From NCBI GenBank assembly GCA_019459055.1, contig JAIBEI010000043.1:1-64000 (forward strand): a stretch of 64,000 bases of DNA. Direction: 5' to 3'. The translations under genes were made by a program, and so were the position numbers. The notes under the pieces are model-generated. The model made no database searches. It was not told where the DNA came from and saw nothing but the letters and a program-made list of their open reading frames with translations. The stretch's first letter is position 1. The number at the start of each line of letters is the position of its first letter. Below, piece by piece: positions 1 to 9,443 of the stretch. The stretch is from Thiobacillus sp. Lineage in GTDB: Bacteria > Pseudomonadota > Gammaproteobacteria > Burkholderiales > Thiobacillaceae.

Positions 1-44
1 GGGGTCCTGCCACGGCTTCAGCTGCGCGCTTGTTGATTGAAGAT

Positions 45-98
45 GGGGGCAGTCTTTGCACCTTCTGGGGAAAATCGGTGCACGTTGTGCACCCTACG
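45..98. repeat. Dispersed palindromic repeat, degraded copy
   Basis: The right arm (ggtgcacgttgtgcaccctac) matches the right arm of six other copies in this window at about 2.2, 11.5, 23.3, 24.6, 52.8 and 57.4 kb. The left arm is decayed and keeps only the tgcacc core. It lies just downstream of the MscS gene end. Bases 1-156 hold no gene that I can support. Confidence 0.6.
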
Positions 99-156
99 CA
101 CCGTGGGTCGCCACGGCTCCGCGAACCTTGCGACGGCAGAATAAGCCAGCGTTTTC

Positions 157-1254
157 CTAATCGGCCATTTGCGCTTCACCCGGGCCAGATTCGATATGCA
201 GGGTGCGGGTGGGGAAGGCGATTTCCGCGCCGTGGGCCTGGATGATGGCCGCGACTTTCAGCAGCACATCCTGCTTGACCTCGTGGTAATGCACCCACTC
301 GACGGTTTTGGTGAAGGTGTAGATGAAGAAATTCAGTGACGACGCAGCAAATTCGTTGAAATTGACGATCAGGGTGGCATTGGGATCGATTTCGGGGTGG
401 GCCTGCAGCATGGCTTTCACGTCGGCAACGATGGGGGCCATTTTGTCGAGGTCGGCATAGCGGATGCCGATGGTCTCCTTGATGCGCCGGTTGGTCATGC
501 GGGTTGGGTTTTCCACCACGATGGTGGTGAACAGGGCGTTCGGCACGTAGATCGGGTTCTTGTTGAAGGCGCGCACGCGGGTGTGGCGCCAGCCGATGTA
601 TTCCACCGTGCCTTCGATCTGTTTTTCCGGGGAGCGGATCCATTCGCCCACCGCAAACGGGCGGTCCAGGTAGATGGTCAGGCCGCCGAAGAAGTTGGCC
701 AGCATGTCCTTGGCAGCGAACCCCACGGCAATGCCGCCGATGCCGCCGAAGGCCAGCACGCCGGAAATGCTGAATCCCAGGGTTTGCAGGATGACCAGGG
801 CGGAGATGATGACGACCGAGAAGCGACCCAGCTTGGAGAGGGCATCGAGCGTGGTGTAGTCCAGCGCATCCCCCATCGCCGCGCTGCGGCTCATGATGGT
901 GTGGGTGGCGTGTCGGATCAGCTTCAACAGGAACCAGGCCAGCGCGGCGACGATGACCGTGTCGCGGGTGGGAACGACAAAAGCAAAAACCGGTACGCCG
1001 CTGTGCTCGTGCACGATCTGAAAGGCGAAGGCCACTCCCGTGACCCAGACGATGAGCGTCAGAGGTTTGCGGGCGGACTTGATCAGGGCGTCGTCCCAGC
1101 CGGCCGGCGTGTGCGCGGCGATCTTCTCGATATGGCGCAGCAGGTAATAAACGCCGATATTGATGGCGATGACCGCGACAATCACCGTCAGCACCTGGGG
1201 AAGCCAGGAAGCGGCCAGGAAGGATTCACCGAGTTGTTGTGCCAGATCGTTCAT
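157..1254 (-). CDS. MscS-family small-conductance mechanosensitive ion channel
   Basis: A 365-residue inner-membrane protein with hydrophobic segments in the first ~160 residues, then the MscS signature. The pore-lining helix is Gly/Ala rich (GVLAFGGIGGIAVGFAAKDM). A beta domain follows (FFGGLTIYLDRPFAVGEW), then the C-terminal alpha/beta region. Members open under membrane tension and release solutes on osmotic downshock. A longer reading frame extends to 1389, but the extra residues look non-coding, so the start at 1254 (MNDLAQQ) was chosen; no strong Shine-Dalgarno sequence decides it. The gene stands alone and is divergent from the lipoprotein gene at 1435. The family call is secure; which MscS subtype is not. 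Confidence 0.9.
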   Translation of the reverse strand: MNDLAQQLGESFLAASWLPQVLTVIVAVIAINIGVYYLLRHIEKIAAHTPAGWDDALIKSARKPLTLIVWVTGVAFAFQIVHEHSGVPVFAFVVPTRDTVIVAALAWFLLKLIRHATHTIMSRSAAMGDALDYTTLDALSKLGRFSVVIISALVILQTLGFSISGVLAFGGIGGIAVGFAAKDMLANFFGGLTIYLDRPFAVGEWIRSPEKQIEGTVEYIGWRHTRVRAFNKNPIYVPNALFTTIVVENPTRMTNRRIKETIGIRYADLDKMAPIVADVKAMLQAHPEIDPNATLIVNFNEFAASSLNFFIYTFTKTVEWVHYHEVKQDVLLKVAAIIQAHGAEIAFPTRTLHIESGPGEAQMAD

Positions 1255-1434
1255 GAGCGGGGTTTTCTGTACGCGTGGGTTTGAGAAGGCAGGGCGTCCG
1301 GGGGATTCCAGGTTGAAAGCGATGAAGCATAGCGTGCCTCGCGCCCGGGCGCGGAAAGCCTCCGGGCGTGGGTGCGCTCTGTCGTTCAATTATTTCCTAT
1401 AGTAAGTGCTCCAAGTTCAAGAAGGAGTATGACC

Positions 1435-1893
1435 ATGAATCAGCGAATTGCATTGCCGTTGGTGTTGTGCGCGGCCTTGGTGGGAGGCTGCGCCGATATG
1501 GGCAGCCTGGGCGGGACGAAATATGGCGAGACGGGTAGCACGGCAGCGATCCAGTCGGAGCGCGACGGCACCATTGCCCAGCTTCAAAACATCGAGGTGG
1601 ATGACAAGTACAAGCTCGGGGTGGGGACGGCCGTGGGCGCAGTTGCGGGTGGTCTGCTTGGCGCGGGGGTGGGTGACAGCACCACCGCCACGGTAGCGGG
1701 CGCGGTATTGGGCGGTGTGGCAGGCACCTATGCCGAGAGCAAAATCGATAAAAGGGATGCGCAGCGGATCACCGTCGATATGGTGACGGGAGGGCGCGTA
1801 ACGATTAGCCAGCCGATTGATGCCCGCCTGCGGGAAGGCATGCGCGTGCGGGTTGAAGGCAGCGGCGAGAACGCCCGCGTGGTGCCACGATAA
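1435..1893 (+). CDS. Glycine-zipper outer-membrane lipoprotein (SlyB/Rick_17kDa-like)
   Basis: A 152-residue protein with a lipoprotein signal peptide (LCAALVGGC, lipobox Cys about residue 18). A glycine zipper follows around residues 65-100 (VGAVAGGLLGAGVGD and AVLGGVAGTY), then a polar C-terminus ending VEGSGENARVVPR. The family sits in the outer membrane and is often tied to envelope integrity; a specific role cannot be read here. The start was chosen because GAAGGAG at 1421-1427 is 7 bases from the ATG at 1435, whereas the ATG at 1429 is too close. Monocistronic and divergent from mscS. Confidence 0.88.
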   Translation: MNQRIALPLVLCAALVGGCADMGSLGGTKYGETGSTAAIQSERDGTIAQLQNIEVDDKYKLGVGTAVGAVAGGLLGAGVGDSTTATVAGAVLGGVAGTYAESKIDKRDAQRITVDMVTGGRVTISQPIDARLREGMRVRVEGSGENARVVPR

Positions 1894-2119
1894 ATAAATA
1901 GTGCGGCGCGGTGGCGGAAGGCCGGCTTGCGCCCGTCACGCCGTCCGCTTCTGTCAACGGCCATGGCGAGTTGCCGCAGCCGCCTGCCTGGTGCGGCCAT
2001 CGCCTGTCCCACCGGGCGGACGCCGCGAGGTGCGCAGCGACGCGACATGCATTCCCCATGGGCTTCAGCCCATAGTGGGTCGGAGTCCTTTAGTGCAATC
2101 CTGAAATGCCCGCTTGATC

Positions 2120-2172
2120 AATACGCTGGATTGCCGTGCGCGTTCTTGCCCTCTGGGTGCTCGCAATGGCGA
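2120..2172 (-). repeat. CATTGCGAG-type dispersed repeat with a short inserted motif
   Basis: On the minus strand it reads CCATTGCGAG, then CACCCAGAGGGCAAGAA, then CGCACGGCAATCCAG. The flanks match the widespread CATTGCGAG...GCAATCC repeat seen intact at 45022-45105. The middle CCCAGAGGGCA motif also occurs after GCGAG at 33315 and 52635. Confidence 0.6.
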
Positions 2173-2214
2173 CTATGAATTAATTCAGATTGCCCATTGG
2201 GCATGCGGTGTTCA

Positions 2215-2301
2215 GTAGGGTGCGCCACACGCACCGATCCATGTTTCATGGTGCGCACGGCGCACCCTACGAGCTTTAAATCGGCGAATGGACAATCCGG
2301 G
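2215..2301 (+). repeat. Dispersed palindromic repeat with conserved tail
   Basis: A 56-bp palindrome from GTAGGG (2215) to CCCTAC (2270), with arms of the form GTAGGGTGCGCC / GGCGCACCCTAC. The tail GAATGGACAATCCGGG resembles the GAATGAACAATCCGGG tails after copies at 11503 and 57412. It should fold as a strong hairpin in RNA. Confidence 0.75.
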
Positions 2302-2449
2302 ATTAACCAGCGTTCCCCGAGTAAAAACATTGCTTATCACGGGGACTTTCACAGCCATTCGTACCAGCCATACCGGACATTATTGACTGTGCGCGTGACG
2401 GCACTTGCCGGGTAGGATGCCGTCACTCCAATACCAATACTCAGCCGTC

Positions 2450-5407
2450 ATGGCCCGTGTTCCCACCCCGCTCACCGATAGTCGCATCCTCCAGGCAAGG
2501 CCCGTCGACAAGCCGGTCAAGCTGGCGGACGGCGGCGGCATGTATTTGCTGCTGCGGCAGGACGGTTCGTGCTACTGGCGGCTGGATTACCGTTTCGATG
2601 GCAAGCGCAAGACCCTGGCGCTGGGGGTGTATCCGGAGGTTTCGCTCGACGAGGCGAGAAAGCGGCGCAGCGCCGCCAAGGCCCTGCTGGCGGAGGGGCT
2701 TGACCCCTGCGCGCTGAAGAAAGCGGAGAAGGCCGGCCGCACGCCGCACGCTGGAGGGGGGAAACAGGCCCAAGCGCTGGCGCTGGTCATGCAGCGGCGC
2801 AATCTTTTCCTGCAGACGATGGCGGCGATCAACGAAATGCTCATGGCGGGACTGCCCGACCAGGCGCTGATGTTGCGCGTCTGCCAGGAACTGATCCGGG
2901 GCGACCTGTTCCGCATGGCCTGGATCGGCCTGGTGGATGAGGACGGTGTGACGGTGCGTCGGGTGGCCGAGGCCGGCTTTGCCCGGGACGATCCCGCCCA
3001 GGCGGATGTTCGCTGCGACGACTCGCCACAGGGGCGGGGGACGACCGGCACCGCAATCCGCATGGGCGCCACGGTGGTCAACAACGATACCGAAATCAAC
3101 CAGAGATTCGCGTTGTGGCGGGGGCATGCGCGTGCCCAGGGTTACCGGTCGTCGGCCGCCACGCCGTTGCGGATCGGCGGGAAGTTGGTGGGCGCACTCA
3201 ATGTCTATTGCCACGAACCGCACGCATTCGGGCTTGAGAAAGTGATGCTGCTGGAAAAGCTGGCCACCGATCTCGGCCTTGCCATCGACCATCGCGCGTC
3301 GCTGGCGGCCCTGCGCGAAAGCGAGGAGCGTTTCCGCCTGCTGCTGGATTCATCGTCCGAGGCGATTTTCGGGGTCGACACCCAGGGCCTCTGCACCTTC
3401 GTCAACCCGGCCTGCCTCGACATGCTGGGCTACACGCAGGAGGAAATGCTCGGCAAGAACGTGCATTGCCTCATCCATCACACCTATCCGGACGGCCGGC
3501 CGTATCCCAAGGAAGACTGCCACGTTCGCTGCGCCACCCTGCAGGGCAAGCCCACGCACGTGGACAGCGAGGTGCACTGGCGCAAGGACGGCAGCAGCTT
3601 CCCGGTGGAATACTGGTCGCACCCCATTTACCGCAACGGCGAACTGGTGGGAACGGTGGTCAATTTCCTGGACATCAGCGAGCGCAAGCGCATGGAGCGG
3701 GCGTTGCTGGACAGCGAGGCGCGTTACCGGCTGATTTGCAGCATGGCCACCGATCTGCTGTATTCGTGTGTACGGAAGGAAGATGGTCATTTTGCCATCG
3801 AATGGGCGACCGCCTCGTCGGACCGGATCTTTGGTTATTCGGTGGACGAGGTCCTGAATCAGGGTTGCTGGCGCTGCCATGTGCATCCGGACGATCAGAC
3901 TGAATTCGATCGCAATATCGATCATCTTTTGCCGGGACAGCGCAGCGAATGCGAGCTGCGCATCATCGCCAAGGATGGCGCCACACGGCATATCCGGGCC
4001 TATTCCATGGTGGTGGTGTCGGAGGATGCGCAACAGCCGCACCGGCTGTATGGCGCCTGCCAGGACATTACCGAACGCAAGCAGGCGGAGGAACGCATCG
4101 AGTTCCTGGCCCACCACGATGCCTTGACCGGCCTGCCCAACCGCATCCTGCTGCGCGACCGCTTTGCGCATGCGCTGGCCATGGCGGCACGCTCCCGGTC
4201 ACGGGTGGCGCTGCTGTTCCTCGACCTGGACAACTTCAAGCGGGTGAACGACACGCTGGGGCACGCAGCCGGCGACCAGTTGCTGCTGGAGGCGGTTACG
4301 CGCCTGTCCCGCTGCATGCGTGAGAGCGACACCATCTGCCGCCAGGGCGGCGACGAATTCATCGTGCTGCTGAATGACATCCCTTGCCTGGAAACGGTGG
4401 AACGGATTGCCGGCAACATCCTTAGCCATCTGGCCGAGCCGGTCGAGATCTGCGGGCACATACTGAATACCTCCTGCAGCATCGGCGTGGCCATATTCCC
4501 CGAGGACGGAAACGACATCGACAGCCTGCTGCAAAAGGCCGATACGGCGATGTACAGCGCCAAGGACAGCGGCCGCAACGCGTACCGTTTTTTCGACGCG
4601 CAGATGAACCGGCAGGCGCACGAGCACCTGTTGCTGCAGAACCGGTTGCACCAGGCGCTTTTCCGCGACGAGTTTTCCCTGCACTATCAGCCGCAACTGG
4701 AGATCGACAGCGGCAAGGTGGTTGGCGTCGAGGCGTTGCTGCGCTGGCAAAGCCCGGAGCTGGGCGAGGTGGCGCCGGCCCGCTTCATTCCGGTGGCGGA
4801 AGACAGTGGCCTGATCGTTCCGATCGGCGCCTGGGTGCTGGAGGAAGCCTGCCGTCAGGCGCAGGTCTGGCGCCTGGCCGGATGGCCCGAGCTGTCCATG
4901 TCGGTCAACCTGTCCGCCCTGCAGTTCCGGCGTCCCGGCCTGATCGAAACCGTGGCGGGTGCGCTCGACCGCAGCGGCCTGCCGCCGCATTTGCTGGAAC
5001 TGGAACTGACCGAGTCGATCCTGCTGCAAGATGTGGAAAAAAACCTCGAATTGGTGCGGCGACTGAAGGCGCTTGGCGTGCGGCTGTCGATCGACGATTT
5101 CGGCACCGGCTATTCGTCGCTCAGCTATCTCAAGCGCTTCGCCGTCGACCGCCTGAAGATCGACCGCGCCTTCGTACGCGACATCAACCTCGACCCGGAC
5201 GATGCCGCCATTGTCCGCGCGGTGATCCAGCTGGCACGCAGCCTGCGTCTGGGCATCATCGCCGAAGGGGTGGAAACACAGGAACAACTGGCGTTTCTGC
5301 GTGACGAGGGATGTCCGGAAGTGCAGGGTTTCCTCTACAGCCGGCCGCTGGCGCCGGCGCAGATCGAAATCTTTTTGCGCGAGCACCTGGCAGCCAGCCT
5401 GGTTTGA
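2450..5407 (+). CDS. Integrase-arm DNA-binding domain fused to GAF-PAS-PAS-GGDEF-EAL
   Basis: A 985-residue single open frame. Residues ~6-90 match the arm-type DNA-binding domain (DUF4102) at the N-terminus of phage/island tyrosine integrases: KLADGGGMYLLL, WRLDYRFDGKRKTLALGVYP, SLDEARKRRSAAKALLAEG. No recombinase catalytic domain follows. Instead come GAF (~120-285), two PAS (~290-415, ~420-545), GGDEF (~550-715; GGDEF intact, RESD I-site five residues upstream) and EAL (~725-980; [26 protein letters not shown]). Predicted to be cytoplasmic, with no membrane segment. The GGDEF and EAL motifs suggest both c-di-GMP synthesis and breakdown are possible. The frame opens at 2405; MARVP at 2450 begins where integrase homology starts, but no clear ribosome site decides. 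DNA binding is inference from the domain. Confidence 0.88.
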   Translation: MARVPTPLTDSRILQARPVDKPVKLADGGGMYLLLRQDGSCYWRLDYRFDGKRKTLALGVYPEVSLDEARKRRSAAKALLAEGLDPCALKKAEKAGRTPHAGGGKQAQALALVMQRRNLFLQTMAAINEMLMAGLPDQALMLRVCQELIRGDLFRMAWIGLVDEDGVTVRRVAEAGFARDDPAQADVRCDDSPQGRGTTGTAIRMGATVVNNDTEINQRFALWRGHARAQGYRSSAATPLRIGGKLVGALNVYCHEPHAFGLEKVMLLEKLATDLGLAIDHRASLAALRESEERFRLLLDSSSEAIFGVDTQGLCTFVNPACLDMLGYTQEEMLGKNVHCLIHHTYPDGRPYPKEDCHVRCATLQGKPTHVDSEVHWRKDGSSFPVEYWSHPIYRNGELVGTVVNFLDISERKRMERALLDSEARYRLICSMATDLLYSCVRKEDGHFAIEWATASSDRIFGYSVDEVLNQGCWRCHVHPDDQTEFDRNIDHLLPGQRSECELRIIAKDGATRHIRAYSMVVVSEDAQQPHRLYGACQDITERKQAEERIEFLAHHDALTGLPNRILLRDRFAHALAMAARSRSRVALLFLDLDNFKRVNDTLGHAAGDQLLLEAVTRLSRCMRESDTICRQGGDEFIVLLNDIPCLETVERIAGNILSHLAEPVEICGHILNTSCSIGVAIFPEDGNDIDSLLQKADTAMYSAKDSGRNAYRFFDAQMNRQAHEHLLLQNRLHQALFRDEFSLHYQPQLEIDSGKVVGVEALLRWQSPELGEVAPARFIPVAEDSGLIVPIGAWVLEEACRQAQVWRLAGWPELSMSVNLSALQFRRPGLIETVAGALDRSGLPPHLLELELTESILLQDVEKNLELVRRLKALGVRLSIDDFGTGYSSLSYLKRFAVDRLKIDRAFVRDINLDPDDAAIVRAVIQLARSLRLGIIAEGVETQEQLAFLRDEGCPEVQGFLYSRPLAPAQIEIFLREHLAASLV

Positions 5408-5479
5408 AGACGCACGACACCATTCGCGCTGCGGCTGCCCGGGTTCTATCCTGAAAGCATCGTTCCTTGAGGAGCAGCC

Positions 5480-5755
5480 ATGCGCCACAAATATGAGAGC
5501 TTGCTGCATGCCATTTTTGAAGGTCCCGTCAGCGGCAACGTCCATTGGCGCGAGGTGGAGTCGATGCTGACGCACCTGGGCGCCAGGGTTGAGCCGCATC
5601 ATGGCGCGAGCTTCCGCGTGGTATTGAACGGGGTGGAGGGATTCATCCATCGCCCGCACAACAGCCCTACCTGCACCAAACAGGAACTGCGCCATGTGCG
5701 CGATTACCTGGCGGCGGCCGGGGTGAGTCCCGTGCAGCCCAAGGCGGAGGAGTAA
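5480..5755 (+). CDS. HicA-like mRNA interferase family protein (orphan)
   Basis: A 91-residue protein with the layout of HicA toxins: an N-terminal helix (YESLLHAIFEGP), W-R-EVESMLTHLGA, then the His-containing strand (EPHHGASFRVVLNG) and a C-terminal helix (KQELRHVRDYLAAAG). HicA proteins are double-stranded-RNA-binding-fold ribonucleases, normally paired with a HicB antitoxin. No HicB-like gene lies on either side, so it may be a solitary relative rather than an active toxin. GAGGAG ends about six bases before the ATG at 5480. It is transcribed in the same direction as the upstream GGDEF-EAL gene, 72 bases away. Confidence 0.65.
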   Translation: MRHKYESLLHAIFEGPVSGNVHWREVESMLTHLGARVEPHHGASFRVVLNGVEGFIHRPHNSPTCTKQELRHVRDYLAAAGVSPVQPKAEE

Positions 5756-5889
5756 CCAGCTCCCCTCAGGCGAAGATTGCGGGATCGTCGCCTGCATTCG
5801 CCCCGAATTCGCATCATCGACGCCAATATGGATTTCAAATTTTGTCGGGGGCGTTTATATTCCAGTAGTCCAAAAACAAAGGCACCCGC

Positions 5890-6294
5890 ATGAACATCTC
5901 AAATTACACGGATCTGTTGAACGCCGCCAGGCAGCAGCCGGAACCACAACGGCTTCTCTTCGTTTTTACGCAATCCGAGCTGCCCGAAGGCTATACCGAA
6001 GTCCAGACGCAGCGTTTCAAAGCCGGGAAGGGGGGCGTGTTGACCCCCAAAATGTGCACCGACAAAGCGCTGGACGAGTTGGGTGACTTTTCCGACCTGG
6101 TCGAGGAATCACGCAAGACCGGGCTGGACTGGAAAATCGTGTTTGTCGCCTGCCTGGCCGGGCGTGGGGGGGTCATGCCGAGCACCGAAGACGCGCAGAC
6201 GCCCCTGAAAAAGATGGTCGATTCCATCCTGAATGGCGCGATCTCCCAGTATCTGGCCTACGATTCGGATGGGAATCAGGTTCGGTTTTCCTGA
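5890..6294 (+). CDS. Conserved hypothetical small cytosolic protein
   Basis: 134 residues, no signal peptide or membrane segment, mixed alpha/beta. Recognisable patches are [34 protein letters not shown] and [14 protein letters not shown]. Related proteins in betaproteobacteria have sometimes been labelled ribonucleotide reductase subunit alpha, but nothing here supports that: it is far too short and lacks radical or allosteric motifs. Its last 19 bases overlap the 3' end of the opposing GGDEF-EAL gene. Function unknown. Confidence 0.7.
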   Translation: MNISNYTDLLNAARQQPEPQRLLFVFTQSELPEGYTEVQTQRFKAGKGGVLTPKMCTDKALDELGDFSDLVEESRKTGLDWKIVFVACLAGRGGVMPSTEDAQTPLKKMVDSILNGAISQYLAYDSDGNQVRFS

Positions 6295-9239
6295 GAAATA
6301 CAACCGGGCGGCAGCCCCTTCAGCAAGGCCTCGAATTCATCGGCCGGCAGCGGCCTGGAGAACAGGAATCCTTGCGCATAGTCGCAGCCCGCCTGGGTCA
6401 GCAGCGCCCGCTGCGCTTCCGTCTCCACCCCTTCGGCGATCACCTTGAGGCCAAGCTTGTGCGCCATCACAATGATGGCCTCGGACAATGCCCGGTCATT
6501 CGAGTCGATCACCAGATCGCGCACGAATGACTGGTCGATCTTCAGGTAATCGATATCGAATTTCTTCAGGTAGGACAGCGACGAATAGCCCGTTCCGAAG
6601 TCGTCGATCGCGATCTGAATACCCGCTTCATGGAATCCGAGCAACTCATCGGTGACGCCGGTTTCGGAATTGAGTAGCAAGCCTTCGGTGATCTCAACGA
6701 CCAGGCTTTGCGCAGGCAGTTCCAGTTCCTGCAAATAAACGAGCCATGCCTTGCTCAGGCAGCCGGCAACGCCGCCGAACTGCGCGGGTGACAGGTTCAC
6801 GCTGACCTGTAGCCTGCTGTTGTACAACACTTCCCAGTGTTTCAGCTGGCGCGCCGATTCCTTGAATACCCAGTCGCCGATTTCGACAATCAAGCCGCTC
6901 TCTTCGGCCAGCGGGATAAGCTGCGCCGGGCTGACCATGCCGAGTTCCGGGTGTAGCCAGCGGATGAGCGCTTCTGCCTTGTGGATGCGGCCGGTAGCCA
7001 GATCGACGATGGGCTGGTAGTAAATCTTGAACTGCTTGGCTTCCAGCGCGCCGCGCAACTCGTTGGTCAGGCGCAGGCGGGCCTGGGCGGATTGCTGCAT
7101 GGCCGGGGTGAAATAGCTGAATCGGTTGCGCCCTTCGTTCTTGGCGGCATACATCGCCTGATCGGCGTTCTTGAGTAGATCGTCCACATTGGTGGCGTCG
7201 TTGGGATAGAGCGTGATGCCGATGCTGGTTGATATATAGACCATTTCGTTTTTCAGCAGAAACGGCTTGGCCAGGCTTTGCCGGATGTTTCCCGCGACCC
7301 GCTCGACGCTGCCGGTATCGCCAAGCTCGGCCAGGATGACGATGAACTCGTCACCGCCCAGGCGTGCCACGGTGTCGGTCTCGCGCACGCAGCCACCAAT
7401 GCGGCGCGCGGCTTCCTGCAGCAGGATGTCGCCCATGGTGTGCCCTAGCGTATCGTTGACCTCCTTGAATTTGTCGAGGTCGATGAACAGCAGGCCTATT
7501 TCGAGTTCGGCGCGATCCGCCTTCTTGATTTCCTGCACCATCCGATCGTGGAACATGTGGCGGTTGGGCAGGCCGGTCAAGGTGTCGAAATTGGCCTGTT
7601 TCCAGATCAGCTCCTCGGATTCTTTCTGCTGGGTAATATCGCGGATGAAGCCATTGAACTCACACTCGCCCGCCGTGTTGACTGCGGTAATGGACAATTC
7701 GACTGGGAACTCATGGCCATCGCGATGCAAGCCCGCAACTTCGAACCGCGGATTCAAAATAGTCCCCTCGCCGGCAAACAGAAAGCGTTTCAATCCCTGC
7801 GTATGCGCCTCGCGGTACTGGGGCGGGATAATGGTCTCGCTCAGCACCCGCCCGAGCGCTTCCTCGCGGCTCCAGCCGAAAATATTTTCCGCCTGGCTGC
7901 TCCAGCCAGTGATGATGCCTTCGCGGTTCATCTGCACCACGGCATCCAGTGCGGAGTCGAGGATGGCGCGCAGGCGCGCTTTATCTTCGCGGTGCGTTTC
8001 AAGCAGGGCTTTTAATCCATCGGCCATTTCATTGAAGCTGTCGCCCACCTGGCTGAGCTCGTCGCGCGTGCCAAGCTGGATGCGTGTGTTCAGATCGCCG
8101 CCGGCAAAGGTGCGCGCGCAGCGGGCTATCATCTGAATGCTGCCGACAATGGCATAGTAAAAACTGACCGACAGATAGACCGCCAGCAGGAGCACCAGCA
8201 GGGCAATGCCGAGGCTGGCGAACAGCTCGTTTTTTGCGCGGTCGATATGCGCCTGGGCCAGACTCCGGGCCATTGGCAGCAGGGCATCGTACAGTTGCGC
8301 ATAACTGCGGTCGATTTGTTCCGTGGCGGCATTCAGGAAGGTTTCAGGAGGGAGGGCAAAGCGGCCGGAGAGAATGTCCGTTGCCACAAGCCCGGTCACC
8401 TGCCTGACCGAATTGTCGATATCGCGGGATACCGCCTGAAGCGCGCTGTGAATGGCCGGATTGTGGCGTTCGACACTTTCGGTGCCGAGGTTGAAATGTC
8501 GCATCGCATCGTCCAGCCCGGCCATCATTAACCGAAGTTCGACGCGCTGGTCCTCGTCGAGCCGCTTTCCAGTCAGCGCGTTCCGGGTCAGTGCGCCCGT
8601 GCCGTAGGCGCGCAGGCGGCCAAGCTGTTCCAGCACGCGCATCAGCCTGTTGGTGGCGATGTCGACCAGGTAATACGCAGCGATGTCCGTATCCATGACC
8701 AGCAGGTGTTGCTCGGAAACCAGCTGTTCGAGGAATTGCAGATGCTCGATCAGCCCGGTATGCGCGGCAAGATTGTCGGCCACGGTCAACGCCAGGCCTT
8801 CCTTTTGCAGCCGTGTCCAGTCGGTGCGGATGCGGCGGTAGTCTTCGGTCCCGGTCAGGCTGTGGGGAAGCTTTTCTTCCAACGTCCCGAGGGCATCGGC
8901 GACGATCTTTTCCTGGGCGGCGCGCCGGTCGCGCATGGACGTGTTGCCGCCCAGAAAGGCGGCCGAGAGCCCGCGGTGCAATTGCAGGGCCTGCGTGGCA
9001 CGGGTGACCGGCTCGATCAGGGCAAGGCCTTCCAGCCGCTGTTGCGAGGGCTGAATGACGCGTTCCAGATTGACAATAAGGCTGTACACCATCACGCCAA
9101 TCGCAATCAGCGACACCACCCACAGCAGCGTGAACTTCTTGGTGTAGTTCAGGCGATTCAGCATGAAAATGGCAGGGGAGAAGATTCTTTGCATTGATGC
9201 TTTCCCGCCGTTTTCGTTGTGCATGCCCGTTCTTCTCAT
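6276..9239 (-). CDS. Membrane sensor HAMP-PAS-GGDEF-EAL protein
   Basis: 987 residues. Membrane helix ~37-56, then a large, mostly helical periplasmic region ~60-335 containing [15 protein letters not shown], which resembles the start of NIT-type helical sensor domains. Second membrane helix ~341-364, HAMP ~365-415, PAS ~423-540, GGDEF ~545-710 (RETD I-site and GGDEF intact), EAL ~725-975 ([26 protein letters not shown]). Predicted bifunctional c-di-GMP enzyme. Start uncertain: ATGs at 9239, 9224 and 9194 are all possible, and MQRIF at 9194 begins the likely membrane topology. Its 3' end overlaps the convergent gene at 5890-6294. Ligand unknown. Confidence 0.88.
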   Translation of the reverse strand: MRRTGMHNENGGKASMQRIFSPAIFMLNRLNYTKKFTLLWVVSLIAIGVMVYSLIVNLERVIQPSQQRLEGLALIEPVTRATQALQLHRGLSAAFLGGNTSMRDRRAAQEKIVADALGTLEEKLPHSLTGTEDYRRIRTDWTRLQKEGLALTVADNLAAHTGLIEHLQFLEQLVSEQHLLVMDTDIAAYYLVDIATNRLMRVLEQLGRLRAYGTGALTRNALTGKRLDEDQRVELRLMMAGLDDAMRHFNLGTESVERHNPAIHSALQAVSRDIDNSVRQVTGLVATDILSGRFALPPETFLNAATEQIDRSYAQLYDALLPMARSLAQAHIDRAKNELFASLGIALLVLLLAVYLSVSFYYAIVGSIQMIARCARTFAGGDLNTRIQLGTRDELSQVGDSFNEMADGLKALLETHREDKARLRAILDSALDAVVQMNREGIITGWSSQAENIFGWSREEALGRVLSETIIPPQYREAHTQGLKRFLFAGEGTILNPRFEVAGLHRDGHEFPVELSITAVNTAGECEFNGFIRDITQQKESEELIWKQANFDTLTGLPNRHMFHDRMVQEIKKADRAELEIGLLFIDLDKFKEVNDTLGHTMGDILLQEAARRIGGCVRETDTVARLGGDEFIVILAELGDTGSVERVAGNIRQSLAKPFLLKNEMVYISTSIGITLYPNDATNVDDLLKNADQAMYAAKNEGRNRFSYFTPAMQQSAQARLRLTNELRGALEAKQFKIYYQPIVDLATGRIHKAEALIRWLHPELGMVSPAQLIPLAEESGLIVEIGDWVFKESARQLKHWEVLYNSRLQVSVNLSPAQFGGVAGCLSKAWLVYLQELELPAQSLVVEITEGLLLNSETGVTDELLGFHEAGIQIAIDDFGTGYSSLSYLKKFDIDYLKIDQSFVRDLVIDSNDRALSEAIIVMAHKLGLKVIAEGVETEAQRALLTQAGCDYAQGFLFSRPLPADEFEALLKGLPPGCISQENRT

Positions 9240-9240
9240 G

Positions 9241-9252
9241 AAGAACGTTCTT
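9241..9252. promoter_or_regulatory. Perfect 12-bp palindrome at a gene start
   Basis: AAGAACGTTCTT is a perfect inverted repeat directly upstream of the farthest candidate start (9239) of the GGDEF-EAL gene. It could be an operator, or could lie in the 5' leader if translation starts at 9194. No family is assigned. Confidence 0.25.
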
Positions 9253-9443
9253 TATAGTGGGTGCCGTGCCGAATGACCTTGCGCCGTCCGGCCACTGCGG
9301 ATGGTGTCTTATCCCGGGCATTGCCGTCAATACGGGCGGCCGGCATGCGGTGTGAATGCGCTTTGTCGCTCGCGGCGAGATTGTCCGTCCGCAATGTTCG
9401 TCATGCTGGAAATCGAGCACCGGCCGTCTGCGGCCTGCCGCAA

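Larger units (their letters stand above)
1894..2449. other. 556-bp intergenic region with two repeat classes
   Basis: No convincing gene. It holds a CATTGCGAG-type repeat near 2120-2172 and a palindromic repeat at 2215-2301, both listed separately. The short open frames on either strand run through these repeats and have no good ribosome binding site. Confidence 0.7.

Noticed and set aside
2465-2740. A complete tyrosine integrase and genomic island start
   Set aside because: Only the arm-binding domain is present. No catalytic R-H-R-Y region and no tRNA or att-like direct repeats were found nearby.
4199-5797. 532-codon minus-strand ORF opposite the first GGDEF-EAL gene
   Set aside because: Shadow frame of a high-GC gene. 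The plus strand has clear motifs along its whole length.
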